From assembly GCA_031277795.1 (NCBI GenBank), contig JAITLQ010000004.1:62001-126000 (forward strand): a stretch of 64,000 nt of DNA. The letters are read 5' to 3'. The notes below the pieces were generated by a model, which saw nothing but the letters and a program-made list of their open reading frames with translations, did no database searches and was not told the origin of the DNA. Position 1 is the stretch's first letter; each line of letters begins with the position of its first letter. The DNA comes from Arthrobacter sp. (lineage in GTDB: Bacteria > Actinomycetota > Actinomycetes > Actinomycetales > Micrococcaceae). Positions 8,525-16,841 of this stretch are shown piece after piece. The position numbers and the translations under genes were made by a program.

Positions 8525-8561
8525 CGCGGGCGGGACGGCGATGAGCGCCGCCCCGCCCGCG
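8525..8561 (-). terminator. Intercistronic hairpin between binding-protein and permease genes
   Basis: The stem CGCGGGCGGG (8525-8534) pairs with 8552-8561, and CGGCG/CGCCG extends it inward. It sits just after the solute-binding-protein stop and before the permease start. I read it as a partial terminator or RNA-stabilising structure that raises binding protein over permease. That effect is inferred. Confidence 0.5.
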
Positions 8562-8573
8562 AATGAGTGGGTC

Positions 8574-10088
8574 TTACTTGAGCTTGATGTGGTTCAGGGT
8601 CGGGTACATCTGACCCGTGACCGGGGTGATCTCGATGTTGGACTTGGAGACGTAGGCGTTGTTCGCCTGGTACCAGACCGAGAAGAAGGCGTTGTCGGTG
8701 ACGAGCTTGTTGAGGGTCTTGATCTCCGCCTCCTGCGCATCGGGGGCGGCCTCCATGACCTTCTTCACCTGGGCCTCGACCTCGGGGAACTTCTCCAGGC
8801 CGGGGGTGGGGTTGTACCACTGCGGGGTGGAGATCTGGCGGGTCACGTTGGCCACGGCGTTGGAGTCCATGGAGATGAACGCGATGAACATGGGGTAGCT
8901 GGAGGCCTTGGCCATGTAGTCCGTGTACTGCATGGAGTCCCACGTGACCTTGATGCCGAGCTGCTTGAAGGTCTGCTCCACCGAGGGCTGCCAGGTCTGG
9001 TAGATCGTGGTCATCGGCAGGGAGATCTCAAAGCCATCGGCGTAGCCGGCCTCGGCGAGGAGGGACTTGGCCTTGTCCAGGTTGAACGCGTAGGTGTCGT
9101 TCAGGGACGGGTCGTTGCCCGTCATGCCCACGGGGAAGATCTGGTTGGTGACCTCGCCGGCGCCGGAGCCGATGGAGGAGAGGATCTTGGCGCCGTCGAA
9201 GGCGTAGTTCAGGGCCTGGCGAACCTTGAGGTTGCCCACGATCTCGCTCTTGGCGCCAGCGCGATCGGAGAACTGCAGGCCAACCCAGCCGGAGACCTTC
9301 TTGGCCACGTTCCAGTTGTTCTGCGGCGCCATGTCGATGGCGGCCTGGTCGGCGTAGTTGACGTCGATCTGGCCGGACTGCATCGCGTTGGCGCGGGCGT
9401 TGGCGTCCTGGATGGGCTGGATCTTCAGCGGGTCACCCTTGTAGGCGGCGGCGTCCCAGTGATCGGCGACCTTGGTGAAGTGGTACTCGGAGCCGGCCAC
9501 GGAGTCGGCGGCGAGCGTGTACGGGCCGGAGCCCACGGGCTCCTTGGCCAAGGTGCCGGCGTCGATGGCCTTGGGGGAGGCCATCCACGAGCGGCCGAGG
9601 CCCATGAAGTAGAGGATCGTGTCGTCGCGCTGCTTCAGGTCGATCTCGATGGTGTCGTCGTCCACCTTCTTGACCGCCGAGACGTTGGTGTAGGCCTCCT
9701 GCGAGCGCGTGCCCTTCTTCAGGTACTCCAGGTTCTTCACGGCGGCGTCGGCGTTGAAGGCCTCGCCGTCGGAGAACTTGGCGTCGGTGCGCAGGTCCAT
9801 GGTGATCTTCTTGAAGTCGGAGGAGACCTCCCACTTGGTGGCCAGGGCCGGCTGGGGGTTGCCGTCGCCGTCCACGGTCAGCAGCGGGTCGTAGACCGCC
9901 GAGAGGTAGGTGACGTCGAAGCCGACGTCGGCGTTGGCCGGATCCCACGAGGTGATGTCCATGAACTGGCCGATGTTCAGCGGCTGGTTCGCGGCGCCGT
10001 CGCCGCTCGAGGCGTCGGAGCCGCCGGAGCAGCTGGTCAGGGCCAGGGCCGCCGCGGCGGCCACGGCGAGCAGGGGAGTCTTCTTCAC
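8574..10088 (-). CDS. Peptide-type ABC transporter substrate-binding lipoprotein (SBP family 5)
   Basis: A 504-residue extracellular lipoprotein of the OppA/DppA family. The signal peptide is short (VKKTPLLAV, then an Ala-rich stretch) and ends at lipobox LTSC with lipid-anchored Cys20; a Ser/Gly linker follows. I chose GTG 10088 because GGAGAAG precedes it and the signal peptide starts directly there; longer frames add an unlikely N-terminus. It captures peptides or a similar solute and delivers them to the two permeases encoded downstream. It is first in the operon, with a probable promoter about 100 bp upstream (10194-10221). Confidence 0.9.
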   Translation of the reverse strand: MKKTPLLAVAAAAALALTSCSGGSDASSGDGAANQPLNIGQFMDITSWDPANADVGFDVTYLSAVYDPLLTVDGDGNPQPALATKWEVSSDFKKITMDLRTDAKFSDGEAFNADAAVKNLEYLKKGTRSQEAYTNVSAVKKVDDDTIEIDLKQRDDTILYFMGLGRSWMASPKAIDAGTLAKEPVGSGPYTLAADSVAGSEYHFTKVADHWDAAAYKGDPLKIQPIQDANARANAMQSGQIDVNYADQAAIDMAPQNNWNVAKKVSGWVGLQFSDRAGAKSEIVGNLKVRQALNYAFDGAKILSSIGSGAGEVTNQIFPVGMTGNDPSLNDTYAFNLDKAKSLLAEAGYADGFEISLPMTTIYQTWQPSVEQTFKQLGIKVTWDSMQYTDYMAKASSYPMFIAFISMDSNAVANVTRQISTPQWYNPTPGLEKFPEVEAQVKKVMEAAPDAQEAEIKTLNKLVTDNAFFSVWYQANNAYVSKSNIEITPVTGQMYPTLNHIKLK

Positions 10089-10193
10089 GATCTTCTCCAG
10101 GTGTGCGCTGGGGGTCGCGGTGAGCGCGGGCGGCCTCGTCGACGTGGGGGTCAAGGGTGCGTGGCCTGAGTCACAGCGGTTCGGATAGCGGAA

Positions 10194-10221
10194 AGTCTAC
10201 ACACGTTGACAATGGGTGCAA
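10194..10221 (-). promoter_or_regulatory. Probable promoter of the peptide ABC operon
   Basis: On the minus strand, TTGCAC (10216-10221) and TAGACT (10194-10199) are 16 nt apart, a reasonable housekeeping sigma promoter, about 105 nt before the binding-protein start. The rest of the 316-bp gap (10089-10404) shows no gene. A TAATTT hexamer at 10343-10348 could be a -10 box for the divergent TetR gene but lacks a clear -35. Confidence 0.5.
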
Positions 10222-10404
10222 GGGTGCGATTCCCCCGCGGCGGGCGCGCTGTTCAGATTCCGCACCGTTCCGCGGAAGTGGCGCCGCTCAATGCACGCAT
10301 CGTCAACTCCGTGCACGCCTCGCGTGGCGCCGGGACGTGGGATAATTTGGCTCCAAAGGCCCTTCCCCCGGTGTGGGAATGGCCGTGATGCCGGGGGGAC
10401 TGAC

Positions 10405-11061
10405 GTGCCGAGAATTGTTGATCACGACGAGCGCCGGGCCGAGTTCATGGCCCACGCCTGGACGATCATCGCGCGCGCCGGTCTGGGTGGCGTGACGCTG
10501 CGCAGCGTTGCAGCGGCCTCCGGCATGGCCAACGGCGCCCTCAAGCCCTACTTCCGCAGCAAAGAGCACCTCATGGTGGCCACGTTCGAGTACGTCATGG
10601 GACAGGTGGCCCAGCGGCTCGAGGCGGACGCCGAGGGCTTGAGCGGCTTCGATGCCGTGCGCGCCTTTTCGCTGCAGATCCTGCCGCACAACCAGCAGCT
10701 CGTGGACGAGGCCCGCGTCATCATCGGCTTCTGGGCGCTCGCGGCGCACGATCCGGCCATGGCCGAGGTGAACGACACCTACATGGGCCAGTGGCGCGCG
10801 CTCCTGAGCGGCTGGGTGCGGGAGCAGGAGGCGGAGACCGGCTTCCGCGAGGGCATCACGGTGGACATCCTGGTGGACGGCCTCATGACCTTTTTGCTCG
10901 GCTCTCAGGTCACCGTCACGGTGGACACCGTCGCCGTGCGCCCCGACATGATGGCGGCGCACCTCGAGGCGCTGCTGAACACGTACCTGCCGGACGACGT
11001 CTGGTGGGAGGCTGGTCGACGCGGCCTCAAGGAGGCGGCAAGAATGCGCGACGCCGGATAG
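10405..11061 (+). CDS. TetR-family transcriptional regulator
   Basis: A 218-residue regulator with an N-terminal helix-turn-helix (about residues 30-50, VTLRSVAAASGMANGALKPY) followed by the usual FRSKEHL helix; the C-terminal half resembles BetI-like TetR proteins. GTG 10405 was chosen because a GGGGGG-AC Shine-Dalgarno-like run precedes it and the leader has normal TetR length. It is divergent from the peptide ABC operon and may regulate it. The 41-bp palindrome copy 1 starts 15 bp after the stop. Before the island arrived, this gene would have faced the SDR at 18549-19292. Confidence 0.85.
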   Translation: MPRIVDHDERRAEFMAHAWTIIARAGLGGVTLRSVAAASGMANGALKPYFRSKEHLMVATFEYVMGQVAQRLEADAEGLSGFDAVRAFSLQILPHNQQLVDEARVIIGFWALAAHDPAMAEVNDTYMGQWRALLSGWVREQEAETGFREGITVDILVDGLMTFLLGSQVTVTVDTVAVRPDMMAAHLEALLNTYLPDDVWWEAGRRGLKEAARMRDAG

Positions 11062-11076
11062 TCGCCGCACGCGCAA

Positions 11077-11117
11077 CGAGCCGCCTCCCAGCCCTTGACG
11101 GGCTGGGAGGCGGCTCG
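11077..11117. repeat. 41-bp palindrome, left copy flanking the island
   Basis: A perfect 18-bp stem (CGAGCCGCCTCCCAGCCC and its complement) closes on TTGAC. The same 41 bp occur at 18470-18510 with one difference. The similarity extends without gaps over 83 bp (11062-11144 against 18455-18537; I count about 66 matches by eye). It can act as a terminator for the TetR gene. It marks the left edge of the amidase/CoA-transferase island. Confidence 0.8.
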
Positions 11118-11207
11118 CTTGTCGTGGCGGTGACGTGCGGCAGCTCGCCGTTCTGTCACGTTCCGGCAAGCCGTGAACGGCGACCACGGTGAATGTCATG
11201 ATGGGGC

Positions 11208-12170
11208 ATGCGCACCCTCGACGACCTTGAGCGCGGCATCGCTGCCGCCTTGCAGATCAACGGCCGCGCCTCCTTCCGGAGCATCGCCGGTGTCCTTGGT
11301 GCCAACGAACGCACCGTTACCCGAGCCGGCCAAGCCCTGCTGAATGAGGGCGTGGTAGGGGTCACGGGGCTTCGCGCGCATTCAGGCGCCGTCCTGCTTC
11401 GCACTGCCTGCACCATCGGGGCGGCCAAGATCGCTTGTCTTGGCGTGGCACAGCGGCCGGAATGCACCTTTGCCTACACCGTCACCGGGGACGTGGACAT
11501 GGTGGCCGAGCTGACCGTGCCCACGTCGCGCATGTCGTCGCTGATCAACAACGAGCTCGTGGCCCTCCCCGGCATCGCTCGGATGGAGACCTTTCCGGTC
11601 TTGAAGTACTTCCGCACGGTGGCCAACTGGCGCCTTGGAGTTCTGGATGCGGAGCAGATCCGCGCCCTGCGGCCACGTGACTTCGGCACCATCTCGACGC
11701 TTGGACGCGAGCCGGAAACGGAGCATGCCGCGGACAATCGCATCGTGGAAGCGCTGCGGGCGGACGGGCGCATTTCCGCCGAACGGGTGGCAAGGGAGGT
11801 TGGCGTTTCCGAAACGACAGCGCGCCGGCGCATCGATTGGCTCCTGGAGCGTCAGGTGGTGCAGCTGCGCGCGCTCGTTGAGCCCGCGGCTGTGGGGCTG
11901 CCAGTGGAGGCGCTGCTGTGGCTCAAGCTGTCCCCGGCACGGTTGGAGGAGGCCGGACAGGCTTTTGCGAGGCATCCCCGGGTCCGTTACGCCGCGGCCG
12001 TCGCCGGCGCCGCGCAGCTGGTGGTGAACGTGACAGCCAGCACGGTCCAGGAGTTCTATGCGTTTCTCACGCACCCGGATTGGGCCTCGATGCTGGATGA
12101 CGTCGTCATCTCCATGGTGACGGGAGCACGCAAGCGTGGTGGGTGGCTGCTCCCACCGCTCGACGGCTAG
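11208..12170 (+). CDS. Double-module Lrp/AsnC-family regulator
   Basis: A 320-residue protein with two consecutive Lrp/AsnC units. Module 1 has a winged-helix domain (~residues 5-50) and a ligand/oligomer domain to ~155; module 2 repeats this (HTH around ISAERVAREVGVSETTARR, ligand domain to the end). Single Lrp proteins are about 150 residues, so this is the duplicated form common in actinobacteria. Such proteins bind an amino acid or small acid effector. It is the first gene of the island, convergent to the amidase. A 14-bp-arm inverted repeat at 13840-13875, in the divergent amidase/membrane-protein promoter region, is its best operator candidate. Confidence 0.88.
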   Translation: MRTLDDLERGIAAALQINGRASFRSIAGVLGANERTVTRAGQALLNEGVVGVTGLRAHSGAVLLRTACTIGAAKIACLGVAQRPECTFAYTVTGDVDMVAELTVPTSRMSSLINNELVALPGIARMETFPVLKYFRTVANWRLGVLDAEQIRALRPRDFGTISTLGREPETEHAADNRIVEALRADGRISAERVAREVGVSETTARRRIDWLLERQVVQLRALVEPAAVGLPVEALLWLKLSPARLEEAGQAFARHPRVRYAAAVAGAAQLVVNVTASTVQEFYAFLTHPDWASMLDDVVISMVTGARKRGGWLLPPLDG

Positions 12171-12200
12171 TGAAGGTCGTGGCCCGGAGCCGGGGACGGA

Positions 12201-12237
12201 GGAAGGGCACACTGGACGCCGTCCAGTGTGCCCTTCC
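12201..12237. terminator. Bidirectional hairpin between Lrp-like gene and amidase
   Basis: A perfect 17-bp stem (GGAAGGGCACACTGGAC, 12201-12217, with 12221-12237) closes on a GCC loop, in the middle of the 93-bp gap between two convergent genes. On the plus strand the stem is followed by TTCACC, not a T-run. Confidence 0.7.
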
Positions 12238-12263
12238 TTCACCCGGTAGTACGCTCCGCGCGC

Positions 12264-13739
12264 TCAGGCGGGCGCGAGCGTGCGGAGGCTGCGGGCGTCG
12301 CAAGCAGCGAGCCGCGGGGAAATGGGCGCCGCGTCATGCCCGCTCGCCTTTTCGTAGGCCTTGCCCCAGGCGAGCAGCTCGGCATCGGTGTAGTGGAAGC
12401 CGCTCAGCTGAACGCCAGTGGGCAGTCCGTCCCCGTCGAAGCCGGCAGGCGCGGCAAGTGTTGGCACTCCGGCTGCCGAGAGGAGGCAGGCCGAACGCAT
12501 CCAATCGAGGTAGGTCGTGGAGGCCACCCCCTCGATCTCGGCGGGAAATCGCTGGGTTGCGTCGAACGCCACCACCTGCGCACCCGGCGAGATGAGCAGG
12601 TCGAACCGGCGGTGGAACTCGCGCATCGACGCTTGCAGACGCGTGAGGAGGGCCCGCACGCGCAGGAGGTCGCGGCTGCTCAAGGACCAGCCGAGCTCAA
12701 CGTTCCAGATCACCTCGGGCTTGACGAGTTCGCGTTGCGATTCGACGAAAGAGCCGAGACCCGCCGCAAAGTCCGTGGCGCGCGTGGCATCGAACACCTC
12801 GGCCGCCCCGGTCAGGTCGGGGCTGGCCTCCTCCACCGTGGCACCCATGGCCTCAAAGGTCGCGGCGGCCCGTCGCACTGCTTCCTGCATGGCGGGCTGC
12901 ACCGGCAGGCCAAGACTGGTGGTGAAGCCAACCCTCAAGCCCCGCACGCCTCGCACTCCACCGCGCTGGGCGCCGGGGACCTGCCCGAACGCCCCGCGAA
13001 GATCGGGGGCACCCGGCGTGACCTCGGGAGTGGGGCCGGCGACGGCGTTCATGAACAGCTCCAGGTCACCGACCGTTCTTGCCATGGGGCCGGTGCGCCC
13101 CAGCCAGGCCCAGGCGTTGACGGGGGAGGGCATGGGGATCACACCCCACGAGGGTCGGAAGCCAAAAACGTTGCAGAAGCTGGCGGGGATGCGCAGCGAG
13201 CCGCCCATGTCGCTGCCCTCGCCGAGGGGCTGAATTCCCGAGGCAAGTGCCGCGGCGAGCCCCCCCGAGGAACCGCCGGCCGATCGTGAGGTGTCGTAGG
13301 GGTTGGTGGTGGTTCCGAAGACCTCGTTGAACGTGTGCGAACCAGCCCCGAACTCGGGCACGTTTGACTTGCCGGTCGCGACAACCCCGGAAGCCCGGAG
13401 TCGGGCCACCACGAGGTCGTCGGTGTCAGGCACGAAGTCCTTGAGACACAGCGATCCATTCGTCGAGCGCATGCCAGCCACGTTGTGGGTGTCCTTGTGC
13501 GTCATGGGAAGCCCCGCTAGGGGACCGAGGAGTTCGCCCCGGGCCCTTGCGTCGTCGCTCTGCCGAGCCCTGGACAGGGCACCCTCCGCATCCACCGTGA
13601 CGATGGCGTTGATGGGGGCGTTGACCTCGTCGATGCGACCCAGATGTGCCTGGGTGAGCTCGACAGAGCTGACGTCGCCGGAGTCCAAGAGAGCCAGTTG
13701 CTGCGCCGCGTTCAGTGACGCGTACTCGCTCGGCTTCAT
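12264..13739 (-). CDS. Amidase signature (AS) family amidohydrolase
   Basis: A 491-residue enzyme of the AS family, which hydrolyses carboxamides to acids and ammonia. The Ser-cisSer-Lys triad is complete: Lys82 in MTHKD, cis-Ser157 in GGSSGG and nucleophile Ser181 in GSDMGGSLR. AS members include malonamidase, GatA and aryl/fatty amidases. ATG 13739 begins the normal family N-terminus; an upstream in-frame ATG (13811) would add an unlikely basic leader. It is divergent from the two membrane proteins, with a long inverted repeat between them, so it is probably co-regulated with them. The role suggested by context is to produce the acid that the CoA transferase then activates. Confidence 0.9.
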   Translation of the reverse strand: MKPSEYASLNAAQQLALLDSGDVSSVELTQAHLGRIDEVNAPINAIVTVDAEGALSRARQSDDARARGELLGPLAGLPMTHKDTHNVAGMRSTNGSLCLKDFVPDTDDLVVARLRASGVVATGKSNVPEFGAGSHTFNEVFGTTTNPYDTSRSAGGSSGGLAAALASGIQPLGEGSDMGGSLRIPASFCNVFGFRPSWGVIPMPSPVNAWAWLGRTGPMARTVGDLELFMNAVAGPTPEVTPGAPDLRGAFGQVPGAQRGGVRGVRGLRVGFTTSLGLPVQPAMQEAVRRAAATFEAMGATVEEASPDLTGAAEVFDATRATDFAAGLGSFVESQRELVKPEVIWNVELGWSLSSRDLLRVRALLTRLQASMREFHRRFDLLISPGAQVVAFDATQRFPAEIEGVASTTYLDWMRSACLLSAAGVPTLAAPAGFDGDGLPTGVQLSGFHYTDAELLAWGKAYEKASGHDAAPISPRLAACDARSLRTLAPA

Positions 13740-13839
13740 GCGTGGGTACCTCGTTTCGTTCCGGCCCCGGGGCTCTGCTCCCCGCGGTGCTTCGGTGATG
13801 ACTGGACACAATCACGAGGAGGGGGCCTCGGGTGGTGCG

Positions 13840-13875
13840 TGGCGGAATCCGACAGCGATGCGTCGAATTCCGCCA
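13840..13875. promoter_or_regulatory. 36-bp inverted repeat, probable island operator
   Basis: TGGCGGAATCCGAC (13840-13853) and GTCGAATTCCGCCA (13862-13875) are reverse complements except at one base, with an 8-bp spacer. The site lies between the divergent amidase and DUF5058-like genes, about 100 bp from each start. The Lrp-like protein of the same island is the likely ligand; that is inferred from linkage. Confidence 0.6.
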
Positions 13876-13966
13876 GCGCTCGCACTTCCAGGGATTCGTG
13901 CGCGACTGTGAACTACATCACTGACGCCGCACCCCCGCGGCGCTCCACCTTTCGGAAGGAGGGGGC

Positions 13967-14716
13967 ATGGCCACTGTTGTTGCAGCCGGCAGCTCCACGG
14001 ACATCTGGGCGGTCGCTAACCACCCCGTGCTGTGGATCTTTGCCCTCGGCGTCTTCGCCGTGATCTTCGTGCAGTCATTCATCTACATCAAGGCGGCCCG
14101 CAAGGCAGGCCCTGATGTCGGCGTGCAGCGGGAGGACCTGACCCGGGCGTTCCGCTCCGGAGCGGTCGCCTCGATCGGCCCGTCCCTTGCCGTGGTCATC
14201 GTGGCGATCGCGCTGCTGGCGCTCTTCGGCACCCCGGCCGTGCTGGTGCGCATCGGCCTCATCGGCTCGGCTGCGACAGAAACGGCCTCGGCCCAGATCG
14301 CAGCGACCACCATGGGCACCACGCTCGGTGGCGAGGGCTACAACCAGCAGGTATTTGCCGTGGCCTTTGCCGCCATGAGCATTTCGGGCGGCGCCTGGAT
14401 GCTTGCCACCGTCATCCTGACCCCCCTCCTCAAGCGCGGAGGCGCCAAGCTCTCGGTCGTCAACCCGCTCATGATGGCACTGATCCCGGGTGCCGCGTTG
14501 CTTGGTGCCTTCTCGGTGTTGACGATCAGCGAGGTGCCGAAGTCCTGGATTCACGCCGTCACGGTGGTGGTGTCTGCGCTCGTGATGGCCGGGCTGCTGG
14601 TGGTGGCCAGGCGCTATCACGTGCATTGGCTCAAGGAATGGGCCCTCGGCATCTCGATTCTCGCGGCGCTGGCCGTGGCCTTTGTTGCCCATTCGTCAAC
14701 CCTGGCCGCGGCCTGA
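13967..14716 (+). CDS. DUF5058-like integral membrane protein
   Basis: A 249-residue protein with about six to seven hydrophobic segments. The pattern of an N-terminal membrane helix, an FRSGAVASIGPS segment, then ATETASAQI and LGGEGYNQQVF matches my memory of DUF5058, an uncharacterised family of about 240 residues. Start ATG 13967 follows GGAAGGAGG. It is followed after 16 bp by a second membrane protein, so the two probably form a two-component transporter. In this island they would carry an amide or acid substrate. The family name is from recall and the transport role is inference. Confidence 0.7.
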   Translation: MATVVAAGSSTDIWAVANHPVLWIFALGVFAVIFVQSFIYIKAARKAGPDVGVQREDLTRAFRSGAVASIGPSLAVVIVAIALLALFGTPAVLVRIGLIGSAATETASAQIAATTMGTTLGGEGYNQQVFAVAFAAMSISGGAWMLATVILTPLLKRGGAKLSVVNPLMMALIPGAALLGAFSVLTISEVPKSWIHAVTVVVSALVMAGLLVVARRYHVHWLKEWALGISILAALAVAFVAHSSTLAAA

Positions 14717-14732
14717 CCTCGGAGGAAACATC

Positions 14733-15503
14733 ATGAGCATCGCAACGACATCGCGTGCCGACGCGAGCATGGCCGGGTTTGAAGCGACGACGTCCCGCTG
14801 GGGCAGGATCACCATGCTGGTGGCGCTGCTTCTCTCCCTCTGCGGGCCGGCCTACCTCGTGTTCTTCGGCAACCTGGACGTGACCGTCCAGCAGATACTC
14901 ACCGCCTACGCAGCCGTGGCGGGCACCTTCCTGATCTTTGCCCTCGTGGAGCCGGTCACCTACTTCCCGATCCTGGGACAAGCGGCCATGTACCAGGCCT
15001 TCATGATCGGCAACATCTCGAACAAGCTGCTCCCTGCGGCCATCGTGGCGCAGGACCGCATCGGGGTGCGTCCGGGCACTCGCAAGGGTGATCTCGCCGC
15101 GGTGATGGCGATCTGTGGCGCGGCCATGGTTCACCTGACCTCGCTCCTGATCTTTGTTGGAATCCTCGGCACCTGGCTGCTCTCCCTCATCCCGGCCGAG
15201 ATCACGATCGTTGCCCGCAGCTACATCCTTCCCGCCATTCTTGGCGCTGTCCTGGTGCAGGCGATCGCAACGGTCAAGCAGGTGCGCACCACCGTGGTGG
15301 CGCTCGCGGTGGGCGGTCTCTTGGTGCTCGTGTGCGTGTGGGTGAAGCCGCTGGCCCCGTACGCCACGGCCCTCGGGGTCCTGTTCACCATCGTCATCGC
15401 GTGGTTCGCCCGCAACCGCAACCAGGTCCTGCCCGCCAGGCCCGCCGCTGATTCGGAGCCGGACCAGCCGGTCAAGAACGCGGACACCGCCGGCATCGCC
15501 TGA
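14733..15503 (+). CDS. Integral membrane protein, likely partner of the DUF5058-like protein
   Basis: A 256-residue protein with about seven membrane segments between residues ~25 and 235 and a charged, Pro-rich C-terminal tail. I do not recognise a named family. ATG 14733 is preceded by GGAGGA. The 16-bp spacing to the DUF5058-like gene indicates one transcript. A hydrophilic stretch with AMYQAFMIGNISNKLLPAA in the first third may be a substrate loop. A 14-bp-stem hairpin (15511-15550) follows, before the CoA transferase gene. Confidence 0.75.
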   Translation: MSIATTSRADASMAGFEATTSRWGRITMLVALLLSLCGPAYLVFFGNLDVTVQQILTAYAAVAGTFLIFALVEPVTYFPILGQAAMYQAFMIGNISNKLLPAAIVAQDRIGVRPGTRKGDLAAVMAICGAAMVHLTSLLIFVGILGTWLLSLIPAEITIVARSYILPAILGAVLVQAIATVKQVRTTVVALAVGGLLVLVCVWVKPLAPYATALGVLFTIVIAWFARNRNQVLPARPAADSEPDQPVKNADTAGIA

Positions 15504-15510
15504 GCCCATG

Positions 15511-15550
15511 GCGGCGGCGCGGGGTGCAATCCATAGCCCCGCGCCGCCGC
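15511..15550 (+). terminator. Intercistronic hairpin before the CoA transferase gene
   Basis: GCGGCGGCGCGGGG (15511-15524) pairs perfectly with 15537-15550 across 12 nt, followed by TTGGC. It could end or attenuate the membrane-pair transcript. The CoA transferase begins 50 bp later, so it may have its own promoter or be expressed at a lower level. Confidence 0.5.
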
Positions 15551-15599
15551 TTGGCACATGACCCTCTTCGTCCGGCCTCGAAAGCTCTAAGGAACGTTC

Positions 15600-16841
15600 A
15601 TGCTCCCTCATTCACTCCCTGTCGCTGACCCCCAGAACCCCCGAAGCGCAGACGCCGTCGGACCGCTCACCGGCACGTTGGTCATCGACCTCTCGCGGGC
15701 CCTGGCCGGCCCCCACGCCGGGATGATGCTGGGTGATCTCGGTGCGCGCGTGATCAAGGTTGAGGCGGAGGGAAGCGGCGACGACACCAGGGGTTGGGGA
15801 CCCCCGTTCGTCGGTCCGGACGAGGACCCCATTTCCACCTACTTCCTCTCGTGCAATCGCAACAAGGAATCCATCGCCCTTGACCTCAAGTCGGCCGCCG
15901 GCGCCGGTCTCCTCGAGCGTATGGTGGCCGGGGCGGACGTCCTCATCGAGAACTTTCGGCCCGGGGTGCTGGACCGGCTCGGTTTCTCGTCCGCGCGGCT
16001 CTTGGAGATCAATCCGCGCCTCGTGTTGCTCTCCATCTCCGGATTTGGCCACGACGGACCGGAAGCGCAGCGCGCGGGCTATGACCAGATCCTGCAGGGC
16101 GAGGCGGGCCTCATGTCGCTGACCGGATCGGGTCCGGATGACCCGCAGCGGGTGGGTGTCCCCATCGGGGACCTTCTGGCGGGGATGTATGGCGCCTTCG
16201 GCATCCTCGCGGCGCTGCACGAACGCGAGCTGACGGGGCGGGGACAGGTGGTTCGCACCTCGCTCCTGGCGGCCATCGTCGGCGTGCATGCCTTCCAAGG
16301 AACGCGGGTCAGCGTGGCCGGCGAGGAACCCCGCGCCCAGGGCAATCACCATCCCTCCATCGCTCCGTATGGGCTCTTCGCGTGTGGCGACGGACAGGTG
16401 CAGATCTCCGTCGGTTCCCCCAAGCTCTGGGACGCACTCGTTGCTGCCTTCCACCTGGAAGCGAAGGTGGAGGGGTTCGCGAGCAACGCCGAGCGGGTGA
16501 GCCACCGCGGCGAGCTGATCGCGATCCTGGAGGAGGCCTTCTCCGCCTTTGGTGCCGAGGAGTTGCTCGAACGGCTTCGCGACGCCGGCATTCCGTGCGG
16601 CAAGGTGCGCAGCCTGTCCGAGGTGTACGCGTGGGAGCAGGTCGCCAGCCAGGGACTCGTCGTCCCGGTGGAGCACCCGGTGCTGGGGCGCGTGAACCTG
16701 CCCGGACCGCCGCTTCGATTCTTCGACGCAGCGGGCCGCGAGGTCACCCGCACCCAGCATTCGGCGCCGCCCCTCCTCAACCAGCAGGCACCGCAGCTGC
16801 TGGCCGAGTTTGCGCAGCCGCGGGGGGTGCACGCCCGATGA
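15600..16841 (+). CDS. Family III (CaiB/BaiF/Frc) CoA transferase
   Basis: A 413-residue enzyme that moves CoA between carboxylic acids. The family's catalytic Asp, which forms the aspartyl-CoA anhydride, is Asp191 in VGVPIGDLLAGMYGA. The N-terminal DLSRALAGPHAGMMLGDLGA block and IENFRPGVLDRLG are typical. ATG 15600 has AAGGAA upstream. The stop overlaps the next ATG as ATGA, so CoA activation is translationally coupled to the carboxyltransferase-type protein. Known family substrates include oxalate, formate, carnitine and alkylsuccinates; the substrate here is unknown. Confidence 0.9.
   Translation: MLPHSLPVADPQNPRSADAVGPLTGTLVIDLSRALAGPHAGMMLGDLGARVIKVEAEGSGDDTRGWGPPFVGPDEDPISTYFLSCNRNKESIALDLKSAAGAGLLERMVAGADVLIENFRPGVLDRLGFSSARLLEINPRLVLLSISGFGHDGPEAQRAGYDQILQGEAGLMSLTGSGPDDPQRVGVPIGDLLAGMYGAFGILAALHERELTGRGQVVRTSLLAAIVGVHAFQGTRVSVAGEEPRAQGNHHPSIAPYGLFACGDGQVQISVGSPKLWDALVAAFHLEAKVEGFASNAERVSHRGELIAILEEAFSAFGAEELLERLRDAGIPCGKVRSLSEVYAWEQVASQGLVVPVEHPVLGRVNLPGPPLRFFDAAGREVTRTQHSAPPLLNQQAPQLLAEFAQPRGVHAR

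Noticed and set aside
15504-15599. Small gene between the second membrane protein and the CoA transferase
   Set aside because: The gap is dominated by a perfect 14-bp stem and has no start codon with a ribosome site and useful length.
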